Below are positions 23,301 to 34,939 of a stretch of DNA of 64,000 nt, piece by piece. A program made the position numbers and the translations under genes. Under the pieces are notes generated by a model. The model saw only the letters and a program-made list of their open reading frames with translations. It did no database searches and had not been told where the DNA came from. How positions within the stretch are numbered: position 1 is the first letter of the stretch; each line of letters begins with the position of its first letter. Location of the stretch: assembly GCF_963676685.1 (NCBI RefSeq), contig NC_092355.1, forward strand, positions 58,563,613 to 58,627,612, written 5' to 3'. The stretch is from Mytilus edulis (Eukaryota; Mollusca; Bivalvia; Mytilida; Mytilidae).

Positions 23301-23664
23301 TTCAACTCAAAAATACCAATCACTAGTTTATCTAATAAAATTGTTGACCTGTCAACTTGTGAAATGTGTAAAATATATGTATTTCAACATTATGGGTAAG
23401 TATGCAGATGAAAAATGGAGGATCCCTATAACTTTTAAGAAGAGAAAAAAAGCCATAACATTATTACCCATTTTTGAAAACATCATCTTTGTGTAAGAAA
23501 ATATTGTCTCCAAACTGTGATCCATAATCACAAGAGTAATTAACGTTCGTATCCGCATGTGTAGGATTTTGTATGATAAGAGTAAAACCATCCGTTCGAA
23601 CATATCCCGAATACGCTGCGATATTAGTTATTGCAGTTTCAGGAAAATCAGGATACAAATTTCT
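17398..23664 (-). CDS. Single-pass membrane receptor with Ig-like domain, 3' part of gene
   Basis: Three minus-strand exons join in phase. 23664-23468 encodes the back half of an Ig-like domain (GFTLIIQNPTHADTNVNYSC, the usual L-x-I...D...Y-x-C pattern). 21702-21590 encodes a transmembrane helix (TIGVVCSILIIGLMTVVIIII) followed by the stop-transfer residues RRKQAR. 17768-17398 encodes a 122-residue tail ending in TAA. Phases are 2 (GG|GTAATA to TTTTCAG|T) and 1 (ACAG|GTAAAT to TTTCAG|GT), and the frame reads through both joins. The predicted orientation is extracellular Ig, membrane, cytoplasmic tail. The tail has two YxxL motifs (YTAL and YYYL, 15 residues apart), wider than a standard ITAM. 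The first half of the Ig domain and the signal peptide were not located with confidence; a hydrophobic start MLVYLKLIVLLYGSKC at 25075-25028 on this strand is a possible first exon. The 23664 start depends on the acceptor GAATTAG and is the weakest boundary. Confidence 0.68.
19380..19990 (-). mobile_element. RT-family 3' tail in the Ig-receptor intron
   Basis: Pieces such as ACACGAACCCCATCAAAAAC and GGCAACCGTCGTGTTA match, in the same order, the RT-linked tail at 44480-44575 (ACACGAACTCCACTAAAACC, GGCACCCGTCGTGTTA). It lies in the intron between the transmembrane and tail exons. No intact frame remains. Confidence 0.5.
22040..22765 (+). repeat. Tandem retrozyme-like repeat with hammerhead motifs
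   Basis: Two hammerhead sites 331 bp apart (CTGATGA at 22104; the mutated CTAGTGA at 22435) are each followed by ATAATCCTGGTACCTTTGAT. The unit body (GATTACCTTAGCCGTATTTG, then TCCTCAATGCT) appears at 22333-22384 and again at 22691-22741, so at least two units plus a partial third are in tandem. The first site keeps CTGATGA and GACGAAACGCGCG, but stem II (TTC/GAC) and helix I have mismatches. This arrangement, short tandem units each with a type I hammerhead, is the hallmark of retrozymes. The array is inside the Ig-receptor intron on the opposite strand. Confidence 0.75.
22960..23100 (+). repeat. Cluster of TTACGGTCATC-like motifs
   Basis: TTACGGTCATC occurs at about 22983 and twice more before 23092, with close variants (TTACTGTCATC, TTACGGTCACC, GACGGTAATCC) between them, roughly every 20-40 bp. 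Confidence 0.55.
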
Positions 23665-23887
23665 CTAATTCTATGGAAATTTATCTCTTTCCGAACCCAT
23701 TGAATAAAAAAAATAATCAACGTGTGGTTGCCGCTGATCTAAAAAGATGAATTGATGATTCTAAGGGACTTAACCTTTTCACCTTATGCTAACAGGTGTT
23801 TATGAAATTGACAACTTCCTGGAATGTGAAAGGCACTCGAAGGAGACTTTCGTTTAACAAAAACAAAAGAATATTTTTGTTTGCTCG

Positions 23888-24002
23888 TGGATATCGGATT
23901 TATCCAATATCGATAGTTAAATGATAATTTTAAATTCCTCGCCGAGGCTCAGACTTTAAAATTGATAATTTAACTATCTCGATTGGATAGATCCGATAAT
24001 CC
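23888..24002. mobile_element. Palindromic MITE-like hairpin
   Basis: GTGGATATCGGATTTATCCA ... GATAGTTAAATGATAATTTT on the left pairs with AAAATTGATAATTTAACTAT ... TGGATAGATCCGATAATCCAC on the right, around a short GC-richer centre (CCTCGCCGAGG). The arms are about 50 bp with a few mismatches. Confidence 0.7.
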
Positions 24003-24009
24003 ACTGGTA

Positions 24010-25605
24010 TCAATATAAGAATTTATATGTATATGTTAGATATCAAATTGTGATTTATTATTAACCCGCTACTCACCAAGTCGCAATTTTCGCATTATCA
24101 AATTTCTCGAAATAAATTTTGTTTGACAGTATTACAAATAAAATTGTGCACTTATTCTTCAATTGCGATAAAAACATCAGCAACGGAGAAGAAAAGGAAA
24201 TTCCAGATGGATTCATATCTAATGTAGACCTACAATAAACAAGTACAAACAAGTTATTTGCAAAGATAACATTATAGTATTTTCTACGATATAAATATCT
24301 CTAGTTCTGCGAAATAGAAACTTGACTAAACTCTGAATAATATCAATGAAAGGAGAAAAAAAACCACACAAGACTAACAAAGAAAAAAAGGTTCATGATT
24401 TGGGACAGGCGCAAAATGCGAGGTAGGATGAATATTTCAATGTCTTTCCATATTTTTGGAATTTAAAACTTAACTTTATGATTTTTGTGCGTTCGTAGTG
24501 CTTGTCTGAATTGTATTCCATACTATAATTCAAATCTATAAATTTGGAGGCCAGTCATACATTACTAAATTAAAACGGTTGGAACCATATGACCAGTAGT
24601 GCCCTAAAAGAATATTATCATCAATCTTAAACATTTATAAAGTTAACATAATCCGGGAGATGGAACCCTAATTCCTCAATAATTTCTAATTCTACCAACA
24701 GAGACTCATCGACATATTTGCAAAATGTGAATTATGCTTGTCTGGTCAAAACACTGTCTAAAGTACCCCGTTCATAAAATGCCGGGACTCGATAATATTT
24801 AATATCCAGTACGAAATAAACAACATACAGACAGCGAAAAGGTAGGATTTCTGTGTCTTTATTCATAAACATTTCTGATTGTGGGATGTATTATATTTCG
24901 TACAAACGTTCTAGATGAACAGAGAAATGAATAGAATAAAAAAGCACTGTAAATTGATGTAAAACTTTACAAGAAAAAAGTACTTAATGAAAGATGTATA
25001 TTTATTCATGTTATTGTCAAAGCATTTGGAACCATACAGTAGTACAATCAGTTTCAAGTAAACTAACATATTAACACGGAAGTCACATTTGTCAAACTTG
25101 AAGTAATCAGCACAGGGTTGACTATCACCTGACACTAGAAATGAAATTAAAAATCAATTTTTCTTTGGTTTTGAATCTTTTTTTATTAAGTCTTTCCCAT
25201 GTTCCGTATAGAAACAGCTTGATTTTATTATTCTGATTATTATTTTGTTTCCGCCTATTTTTTCATCCGCTGTATTGGTGTTTTAGATATTTTAACATGA
25301 TACTGTAGACACCTACGGTCTTTTGACAATATATCTTGCTTGATGACTTTGAAATTGTGGTCAAGGTCAGTTGACATAGATTTTGCACTTTGCTTTACAT
25401 TCATATTGATACATAAAAATACATGGGACCTTTGCATAAGGTTGCATAAACCGTATGAAATCGCGGGTAAACCAAAAGCAACTGTATGTTTTACTTACTT
25501 AATGAAAAATAACATAATCATATATTGTTGGAATCAGTGGCAAGTAGTCACGCCATAATGGAATAACCATTTTTCAAACCGGGAGTTACAAACTATTTCC
25601 TTTAA
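24010..25605. other. Upstream region of the Ig receptor; candidate exons only
   Basis: On the minus strand a segment at about 24229-24077 is open in one frame between TTTATTGTAG and TTG|GTGAGT. Joining it to the Ig exon would create a stop, and it shows no clear Ig pattern, so I leave it as a candidate. The minus strand at 25135-24911 encodes a signal-peptide-like start. At 24360-24430 there is a trace of a retroelement tail (ACAAGACTAACAAAG, GGGACAGGCGCAAAATGCG), also seen at 440-490. Confidence 0.3.
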
Positions 25606-26196
25606 GGTGGTATGGGTGTCTTCTGCCATCTTGGATTGTAAAAAACGGAGAACCTTAGGTCCACATTTTCTGTCAAGTTAGCAAAATTTTATTCAGAATG
25701 CAGATATTCAATTTGCATTTCCATTCAAAAGAACCAATTTATAAGAATACAACTTATAAACATTAATATTTTAACAAGTTTTGATTATTTTTGGTTATTT
25801 TTAAATGTTTTTGAATTGGCATTTTAAGGGGAGGCAACTCTAAAACAGTGAACTTTCTGAAGGATTCTTCATGGAATTTTCCTATTCTGTATTCTAGCCG
25901 GAAAAAACGTACGGTGACCCTATATTTTCTTTTGATATTCCTAAAGCATTGTCTGAAAGCTATCTTTTCCTAATTTATTTTACATTTCTATCATTTTGTT
26001 TAGTGTCTAATCACCAAATGGTGTTTTTTCCTGTATAATCCATACAAATTGTGTCATTTTGTCACAACATGTAGCTTGAGAAAATGCGCGGTAACCTATA
26101 ATTTTTATTATTTTTTTGAACATGTATCAATAGATACTACGTTTTGGCAAAGTATGAACAAATTCTATCATTTTTATTTAAGACTCCCATACCACC
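25606..26196. mobile_element. Non-autonomous DNA transposon with TTAA target duplication
   Basis: It is bounded by TTAA on both sides (25602-25605 and 26197-26200). The terminal inverted repeats read GGTGGTATGGGTGTC on the left and, as reverse complement, GGTGGTATGGGAGTC on the right. At 591 bp with no transposase frame, it is a MITE. TTAA duplication is typical of piggyBac and Kolobok superfamilies; which one is not decided. Confidence 0.82.
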
Positions 26197-26529
26197 TTAA
26201 TTATAACAAAAGTGTATAGCATCCATATATTGTATTCATTGTACTATAAGAATGATTCTTCGTTTTCAGACCAGACGAGTTTACTCGATAAAAGACAATT
26301 TACGTATGTAAATAACAAAACACAGTCTTTCGCAAGGTCTCAAATTCACAGCAAATACGGTACAAGCCCACAGTATCCTTAAGACGTTCTATAAAGACGG
26401 AAAATAATTGGTGCCCATCATTCTTAAAGAAAGGAAAAGAAACACCAAAAAAAGCGTATATTGTTGGAGACCAATTGTATGTTAATGGTGAGCTATTGAA
26501 GGAATATGACGTAGCGGAGAGTGCATGAT

Positions 26530-28060
26530 TGTGCTAAAAAAAGTGGTTCCTTGAAAATAGTATCTTTTGATATATCAAGAGGGTTGATCCGGAAATTATC
26601 GGATACCATTTTTTCTTAATTTAGTGAATAAATATGATGTATTGTGTCTAAATGAATGCTGGCTTAAATGTTCAAATTAATTGATTTGAAAGTCTACGAA
26701 AAACAAAATTGTGCATAAAAATAAATGGTTAACTCCCTATACTACTTTAGGTGTAATACCACCATTGATTTTCCCCTATAAGTCTTTGTTTAATTTGCAC
26801 TTTTTTAAAAATGTGCAGAATTTATTTTTGATTTGAATGAGGAATACTTGGCATGAGTAAAGTCTTATCCTGTTCAGTACCATAGAAAAAATTTCACATA
26901 ACATTTCATTGCATATAAAAATATAACCATCATTGGAAGTTAACCAATCAAATTTCTCACCTTATTTTATCTGTGTACAAGGTTAAGTCACCATGTAACC
27001 TCAAGATTACAAAATATTCTAGAGAAATTCCAAATAAAAAATAATGGTGTTTTGAAATACCCAAGACATATGTTTTTGACACAGAAATGTTTTACTGCAA
27101 TAAAATGTAGGATTATTTACCTACAACAGTCAAATTCAAGAGAATATGTTTTTCAACCTACTTTCGTATACAACCGGATGTGTCGAACAATGATTTGGTG
27201 GTATTACACCTTTATTAAAATGTTGTGCAGATAGTATGATTTGATTAAAAATTGATAAAAATGTATGAATAAATGACGTAGATTTGTATATTTGTGCTGT
27301 TTATATGCCACCTGATAAAAATGTTTTTTACAGTAAATATGATATAGATGCTTTGTAGTAAATTAGGAACTGTGGCTGTGAAAGGCGACTTGAATGCACG
27401 AGTAGATGTAAATGCGGACAATATAGTTAATGATACATTAAATAATGAACTGATAAACAATATTTCTTTTATTGATATATGTATATATCTGTATAAGGAA
27501 ATCTGAAGACATTAAACCTTTAAATAGTTTTGTTTAGTGTATATTGCAGTTGTGCCAATCGTTTGGGATCAACATTGTTATGTTGATAGAGAATATAGAT
27601 TATGTACTATGTGTAACACCAATATTGTAAAAGATCAATACCATGTTATTCTAGAATGTAAAATATATAGACATGTAAGAGAACAATATATTAAGAAATA
27701 TCATTGGTTATATCCATCCGCTTTTAAACTTATACAGTTGTAATCAGTTTTCAACAATGAGAAAGAACTTAATATTTAGGTTAATTTGTGTTTAATATTG
27801 AAAACATTCGAAACATGTAGTTGTATTCCTTAATAATCATATGAATTTATTGTCATTCTTCGCTATTTGGGGTTCGTGTTGTTTATTTTTTAGTTTTCTA
27901 TTTTGTGTCATGTGTACTATTATTTGTTCTATAGTCCTTTTCATTTTTAGCCATGGTGTTGTCAGTTTATTTTTGTTTAATGAGTTTGACTGTCCCTCTG
28001 GTATCTTTCGCCCCTCTTCTATACGTGTCTTGTGTTTAGTTATTGTTATTTATATTAAAC
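26530..28060 (+). pseudogene. Internally deleted LINE: endonuclease pieces, C-terminal CCHC region, 3' tail
   Basis: Fragments of an apurinic-type (APE) endonuclease are readable in order: NKYDVLCLNECWL near 26627, DLYICAVYMPPDKN near 27282, and VKGDLNARVDVNADNIVND near 27390 (GDxNAR is the diagnostic motif). Stops and gaps separate them, and no RT domain lies between. At 27537-27743 an open frame carries CTMC...YHVILEC and YIKKYHWLYPSAFKLIQL, the cysteine-histidine region and C-terminus found after RT in such LINEs. The tail TTTTTAGCCATGGTGTTGTC...GTCCCTCTGGTATCTTTC follows at 27940-28010. It is a dead element with a large internal deletion. Confidence 0.68.
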
Positions 28061-28130
28061 TGGTGCATTTAAAAATTATTGTAAAAATCTATGTATTGCT
28101 TCTGAATAAGGTATTATTATTATAATTATT

Positions 28131-29082
28131 AAGTCGCCAAAACGGAGTTTTGGAGACCCGTTTCTTATTATTATACTGACGGAGTTATGTCACCCTGAAG
28201 GAGGTCGGGTGACATATTGTTATAGTTCCATTCTTTTTTTTTATGTCACCCTGACGGAGGTCGGGTGACATATTGTTATTGTACGATTTTTTTTTTTATT
28301 TTTAATCTTATTTTTATTATTCCACACATTTTGTCCATTGGAAACAGTAGAGTATGGAAACTTTATATTTTTTGTGGGTATGGGTCTGTATCATGGGGGT
28401 TGCAGAACCCAATGTCCATGATACCAGGGTGTCATCTTGGCATAATTAGGGGGTCAAAGATGGGTGGGGTCAAATTAATTTTACATTTCTTAAATTTGTA
28501 TATAGAGTAGATGGAATTATGATTACTTTTATAAAATTAAGAGACTTTTTTTTCAGTAGGGGGTCTCCTTGGCATAATGTTAGGGGGATGAATTTTCATG
28601 GAACATTTCAGAACATCAATGTTAAATTTTGTTCTAGAGACATTAAATGGTATACATGTATGATGGTATATAAGTATGGAGAGAACAATTTCTGCAAAAC
28701 TTTGACTCTGGAATTTTCAAAATGGCCACCGTTACCATGGAAACAGTAAAATAAGAAAAACGTCAAAATGCCGCCGTTACCATGGAAACAGTAAAATAAG
28801 AAAAACGTCAAAATGCTTCAAATTTAATGAAACTAATAACATATGTTGTCAAGCTAATGTAGACTTGACTTTTGAGTTTGAAATTTTCAAAATGGCCGCC
28901 GTTGCCTACCATATGTTGACAATATTTTTGACTGAAAAATTTAAAAATGGCCGCCGTAACCATGGAAACGGTAAACATGTGAAAAATATCAAAATCCTTT
29001 AAATTTAATGAAACTTTACACACACGTTATGTGGCATCATGCATACCGTAGAACAATGATTTGGGGTCCGTTTTAGCGACTT
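28131..29082. mobile_element. Non-autonomous DNA transposon with AAGTCGC inverted ends
   Basis: The left end AAGTCGCCAAAACGGA (28131-28146) is matched by the reverse complement of the right end, AAGTCGCTAAAACGGA (29067-29082), with one mismatch. ATT-type microsatellite sequence flanks both sides, so a target duplication cannot be told apart from it. Inside are a ~65-bp tandem pair holding GTCACCC...GGGTGAC palindromes (28186-28275) and several copies of AAAATGGCCGCCGTTACCAT-like sequence (28718-28970), two of them in a ~51-bp tandem. There is no transposase. Confidence 0.7.
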
Positions 29083-31100
29083 TTGTGTTAGCATTCTAAC
29101 ACAGGATTACTAGTTATTATTATTATTATTATTTAGTTATCATCTGTCACTGGAAATAATAACTTCAAACGGATTTCAATATGTTCCTATCACAATATAT
29201 CGTTTCGGGTGGGAGAACCTGCAATTGTATTCACAGTTTAAGTTATTTATAGTATTACCAAATATCATATTGAAACACATAGATTAGCTCAACATACACT
29301 TTTTTGTTATTGATAGTATGTGTGAACAATTTTGATTTATAACTAAGATGATCGAGTAATAGAGGTTTTATAAAAGTATGTTTGACACACATACTGTTAA
29401 ATCATTGAATTATGCAAATTGATATTGATAGAATTTAGTTTTTGCCACAAAAAATATTATGGAAAACGTTCACATTCAAATGAAATGAGGCGTGTTGTCA
29501 GACAGCATTATGATACATTTGATTTGTATGCATTTGGAAATGTTTAGGATTTCATGACCACAGCCTTATTCGGGTATGCATAAGTAAAGGATATAAGCCG
29601 ATAACAGTCGATTCTGTAAAAAAAAGGTGAAAAAATGCAATCAAATAAAAAAGATGTATTTTCATCAACTTTGAAAATTAGTTTGTGAATAAACTTTCTT
29701 CACATTGAAATTCACCCTACATGTTGCCCCTTTTAAACAGTAGCTCAAACTAAACAATAGAAGAAAAGAAAATACAGCTGAAGGTAAACATTATCAACAT
29801 GTTTTGCAACATGTAGATTAAGACTCAGGGTATGCATATCAGGATTTTTGCGTGCGAAAGGACTACTCTTAATATGCTCCGTGAATATGGATAAAGACGT
29901 TAAAAGTATATTCCCGATGCAAAAAAAACGAAGAAAGTAGTGATAAATGCTTGGGCTGTTTCAAACTTTGGATTAAAATCAAATATGTATCTAGATATAT
30001 TCGATTTAAGTGTGGATTACAAAGACGATATAGTTTTAGCAGCTGAAAAAGGCAAGTTTTATATATATTATATTTCAAAATGTAGTCCACTCCTTTCAAT
30101 TACTTGTTTCTGCTCGGGTTTTACTTCTTACTAGGTTAATGAACAAAAAGAAAAGAAAAAAACACATGTGAAGACAGGTTCACATTGAACCATATTGAGA
30201 GCACCGCAGTCGATTTTGTTTTAAATATATAATTTATAGGAACAAACGAAGAGATAACTACGTGCAATCATTTTACATTCTTTTGTTGTTCATCGGAATT
30301 TGAATGAATGAAAAGAGAATGTGATTGTTTACCCAAACGGTATCATCTGATAATACATCTTTTTTATCGATTATTTTCATGAAAGGTCGTGTCACCACTA
30401 TTTTTCGTTTACTTGTGTATTTGTGTTCATTGTTAAAATTTTTAAAAATATTAATGGAACATATTTTTGTCTCTCGATTTCCTTTTGCAAAAAGGCCCTC
30501 TATCTTACATTCAACGATTACCATGAATATAGAGCGAATCGAACACACGGTTGAATTGTTTAACAGATAACATGCAGTAACGTTTCCTTAATTCTGTTCA
30601 AGTTCCCATTTTCATCGTCGTTCTTGAGCAAAATGTTGCATTATATGCGTATTTAAGCAATACTATAAGACTTTAAAAACAAAAACTTGTAAATCAACGC
30701 AGATACCAGAAAATTATAACAACTATTGTAGTCTCGTAGTGCATGAAGTAAGTTCTAGATTTGCACTTTTACACAGGGTGAGGTTTATGTTGTTTATTAA
30801 AATTATTCTTGTATTGCGGCGTGATCTATCCAACGTTTGAAGCATTACTTTATTGGTTGTTTTTTTTCAATTGTAGATGAAAATGATGTTAGGAATAATA
30901 AGAGCAACAGCAGAGGTCAATTGTTATAACTAAAGACGGACGAGAATAAATCCTTTGGTAGTGTTAAAAACAATTTGAAAGTGATTTTTTTCTCAAGTGA
31001 CAAAATAATTGTATTAGAAGGTTACTTTAACAAAGATTTTTTTTTTGTATTTGGTTGTATTGTTTTCTTTTGACATAATGAAAACAGTTGGCGAAATTGA
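29083..31100. other. Intergenic, AT-rich
   Basis: A (TTA)n microsatellite is at 29112-29135. A frame on the + strand near 29935-30050 (VVINAWAVSNFGLKSN, FDLSVDYKDDIVLAAEKG) ends at AAG|GCAAGT, but it has no convincing acceptor and no domain I recognise, so it is not called as an exon. Confidence 0.35.
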
Positions 31101-31103
31101 TAG

Positions 31104-31268
31104 TTTTTTTCCAGTGATTGGACTATCATATACCTGTAAGAATCAGTTATGCTACCTTCAACTGTCCAATATTTTTAAGAGAGAGGAGGGCTATTCTTAA
31201 AAGTATTGGACAGCTAAAGGTAACATAATGGTTGTTTACAGGTAAATGATAGTTCAATCACTGAAATA
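31104..31268. mobile_element. Foldback/MITE-like inverted repeat
   Basis: The left arm CCAGTGATTGGACTATCATA ... GCTACCTTCAACTGTCCAAT pairs with the right arm ATTGGACAGCTAAAGGTAAC ... TGATAGTTCAATCACTG. The arms are about 75 bp with scattered mismatches around a short loop (GAGAGAGGAGGGC). Confidence 0.75.
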
Positions 31269-34200
31269 AAGAACAGGTACAACAATAGAATGACGTCACC
31301 ACAATGTTTAAATAATCTTTCCGCAAATAAATATATATTTATATAAAACTATAGTTGTTTTCACCTGGGTACTTGAACAATACAATTTTATGAATTTAAT
31401 GCATTATGAACCACTTCATGTACGTGCTTACAATTTACCAAGACAATTTGTTTTTCTGATGACATGCAACGCATTTTATTCTTTCAGGGTACATTAACCA
31501 ATCGACACAAACATTAAAAAGATAATGATTACTGCCTGCATTGAAATGTTGAAAACTGTTGGTAAATGGCCTTTCCAGACATCACATATTTACAACGTTT
31601 TAATAGACATTAATTACAAGTTTATATATTTTCTTTGTTTGCACAAACTTTATGTGTATTAAATGATAATACACCTATAATTTGCTTTCTGCTGTTTTGT
31701 GCCACGATGGTTGAAATGTATTATGTTATTAGTAAACATGATTCATTCATGTCTTTTTTATTTCCCGGCAAATATTATTCTGCGAAACTACGTGCAAATT
31801 GATATGACATAAATATATTATTTAGGTGTTATCAGTGCATCCTATTTAATTTATATTTATTCTTTTATAAAGTTTGGAATTATCCTAAATCCTACTTTTC
31901 AACTTGAAGGTCGCTTTTGTCTACTTTCATATTTGTATACCTATGTACCTTATCTAGAGTGCACTGATTGACTATGTCGTGATACCATTTTTAGAAAATA
32001 AAGTCTGTTTCAAATTAGAGCTATTTTGCACACACTACTTTCCATTTAAAATATATTGCAACTTATTAATATAAATTAATAGTTGTCATTTATGATACCA
32101 GTTTTCGATAAAGCTGCCTTTTTTTAGCTTTACAACTCTTGTTTCTTGTTTTACAATATTTAACTTTCAATCAACTTAAAATAATGTTGACATTTAAAAT
32201 TGATATTTGCATAATATACACCAACCATAAACTTGGTTGGTGTGTCATGCTGTCATTGAAGGTCAATAAAAAGGTCCATGAATGAACGCTGCAAAATCTT
32301 ACAAATGATGGTAAAGTGTTTTATAGAGTTACAACATCCACTGCAAATTGCGCTACTGTTGTTTAATTATAAATACCCCCCCCCCCCTAAAAAAGCGCTT
32401 GCTATGATAGTTTTTTTTTAATTTTCAACACGAAGTGATTTTGTGTCATGGATTATTAAACCAGCCCTTTTCACAGCCCATGAACGTTATCTTTTAGATG
32501 ATGAACATAACGGTATATATAAATTATTATGCACAAGATATGCATTTTGACAATCACTTTTATTTTCATTGATGCTGAAGATCAAAATGATTGAAAAAAA
32601 TTGAAACCCAATAAAAACGTCGCACAGGTTCAGTGCATAAGAATTGACAAACCTATTCTTTACTACTTAGACAAGTTGACCAAAAATCATCATGTGCCGA
32701 AACGTTAAACAATTGTTTGTTTAATATGAGCATGCATATTGAAGATTATGTTTTTAACATTTGTAAGACGTTTTATGAGCAACAGAATAAACCTGAGAAT
32801 CCGAGATACATTAAAAATAGACACTTTATAAACAATTACATGTGTTCTTATGCGCTGCGCTAGTAAACTTGTAGATGCCCACAATGCATAGTAATTCATT
32901 GTAATTACGTCAAAAATAAAATAGCATGACTCTAGTAGATGAGTATCATGACTTGATGTAACGAAGAATCATTCGGATTCTATCTCAAATAATCTAATCA
33001 TGTCACCGACGATACTATCAGTATTTTGTATTGTGTATTTGTTACTATATACATGATATATGAAAACACGGAATCAAATTAAGAACTATACCTTACCCTT
33101 ACCAAATATGCTCTTCAATAGCAGATGTTGTCTGATTAGACTTTGTACATAATCACTCAAATAATACTATCAGAAACTAGAAGAAGGAAGTAATGAAGGT
33201 TTCAATACAGGTGAATTTATTTTTAGATTTTTATATTTATAAAACCACGTCAGAGTGCACCAAAATATACCTTTTGTAAGTGACTTGATAACAAATGTAT
33301 AATCAATACATGTAATATTATATAATAGGTACCTTTCCAATTGATCCAACGTTTAAATGAGGAATTGGTATGTGATATATTGTTCCTAATTGGATTTCAT
33401 ATACATTAAGTTTATATGACTGTAAACAAGTAACTGTTAAAGATAAACAAACATTGTTACTTCAATTCGAACATGTCGAAAGTACTCATTAATTTTATGA
33501 ATTTTCGTCTATTTTTATCCATTTTGGGCTATCATCATGAAAGAATTACAATTTGTTGACATTACATTAAAAAAGTTTTAGAACTTTTTGTCGCTTTTTC
33601 GTGTCAAATTGATTATGCCGTCATTTTTTGTAAATGTTAGATTTTTCTCTTCTTTTTTATTTGTTCGTTCGGTCTTTTCTCAGTTTCTAGACGTTTGTTT
33701 AAATAACATTTTTATAACTTGATGTTTCTGATGATAATTAATACTAATACTGTATTTCAAATTCAATATAAAAAATGTATCACTCTTTTTTTTCAGTATA
33801 GAAATAAATGTGTATAATAAACACATAGATGGACGTAGCTCTCACTTGTTGACGACTTTTCTCAAAATGACAATTGCAGTCTGGTAATGTCATTGTTGTA
33901 GATCCAGTAATATATGTATTAATCACTCAATTGATAAGAAGAAAGAGCGGCCATCCATCAGTCTTAGTTTATCTACATTATTTCATGCAACGGTACAGAA
34001 AAACCCCCAAATGTGACGTACATTAAATGTTATTAAGTGTTTCAATAATACCGTTTCAAATGCCAAAAGGTACACATTAATTGAGTATTACCAGCAATGA
34101 TAGAAAAACAATCCGTAGTTTTCAGGATAACTGATATTGACTGATAAATTCAGGGTCAGGACTATAGAACAATCTTTCAGAAGAAAAACATGACAAAACC

Positions 34201-34760
34201 AGCGGAGTCACAGTAGAAGATGCTTCTGCACATGATGGGCATACTGTTGATCTGGCTAGATTTATCCCATACATATTCTGTTAAATGAAGTCATCGGAAT
34301 ATGAATGCGAGGTATACAGTTCAGATCGCTGAAATGGAAGATTTACAAAGTTTCCTGGGAATGAAGTTATCTTATAAATACATATATGTTGGAGTCACAG
34401 CTTGGGAATTTACAACAATAAGACAGTTAGTGTGTGGTCATAGTTAATTCTGAGGAAGACTCATAGTAAAACGAGAGAGTAGTACAGAGTTATAGTATAA
34501 ATCAAAATTGCTAAACGTTCGATAGTTGTATTGCAAAGTTCTAGTTTTTTCTGCCATACCAAAGTATCTTACCCCCTTTTTTAAATTGGATTTTACCATT
34601 TCTTTGTTTTGTTGAAATATATATATATATATATATGTATATATGAGTCTGAAAGATTGTGTAACAATACCGATAAATAGATGGAAAACAAAACACTAAA
34701 AAGTGTTGAATATCATTGCACAAAGATGGAAAAACTGAACAGATGATATAAATTATACAA
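31269..34760. other. Intergenic, no gene recognised
   Basis: The stretch is AT-rich with a poly-C run at 32376-32387. No splice-bounded coding exon or clear transposon end was found on either strand. Confidence 0.4.
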
Positions 34761-34764
34761 TAAT

Positions 34765-34812
34765 TGCAAATATTTCGGCTCAACAAATGGCCTTCTTCGG
34801 TGACGAAAGTTT
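34765..34812 (-). other. Hammerhead-like relic in the Penelope 3' end
   Basis: On the minus strand, CCGAAGA (34800-34794) stands where a hammerhead has CTGATGA. It is followed by a GGC...GCC stem and GAAA (34775-34772). The layout resembles hammerheads known in terminal repeats of Penelope-like elements, but the core is changed at two positions and helix III is not convincing. Confidence 0.35.
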
Positions 34813-34939
34813 TAACCATAATGAGATACAATGTATAAGGTGTAAACATAGATCACTAATAATACAGGTAAGTTTTGGTCGATTGATTTTAATCCAAAAT
34901 CCTGAATATAATAATATAAACACTAGACTGTAACTTTAA

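Noticed and set aside
24077..24229. Minus-strand candidate exon between TTTATTGTAG and GTGAGT upstream of the Ig exon
   Set aside because: The phase join to the Ig exon would create a stop, and the sequence lacks the Ig cysteine/tryptophan pattern.
29935..30060. Possible exon reading VVINAWAVSNFGLKSN...VLAAEKG with a GC-type donor
   Set aside because: No good acceptor, upstream stop in frame, no recognisable domain and no partner exons.
34541..34849. 102-codon minus-strand frame
   Set aside because: It runs through an (AT)n microsatellite and the non-coding 3' end of the Penelope element.
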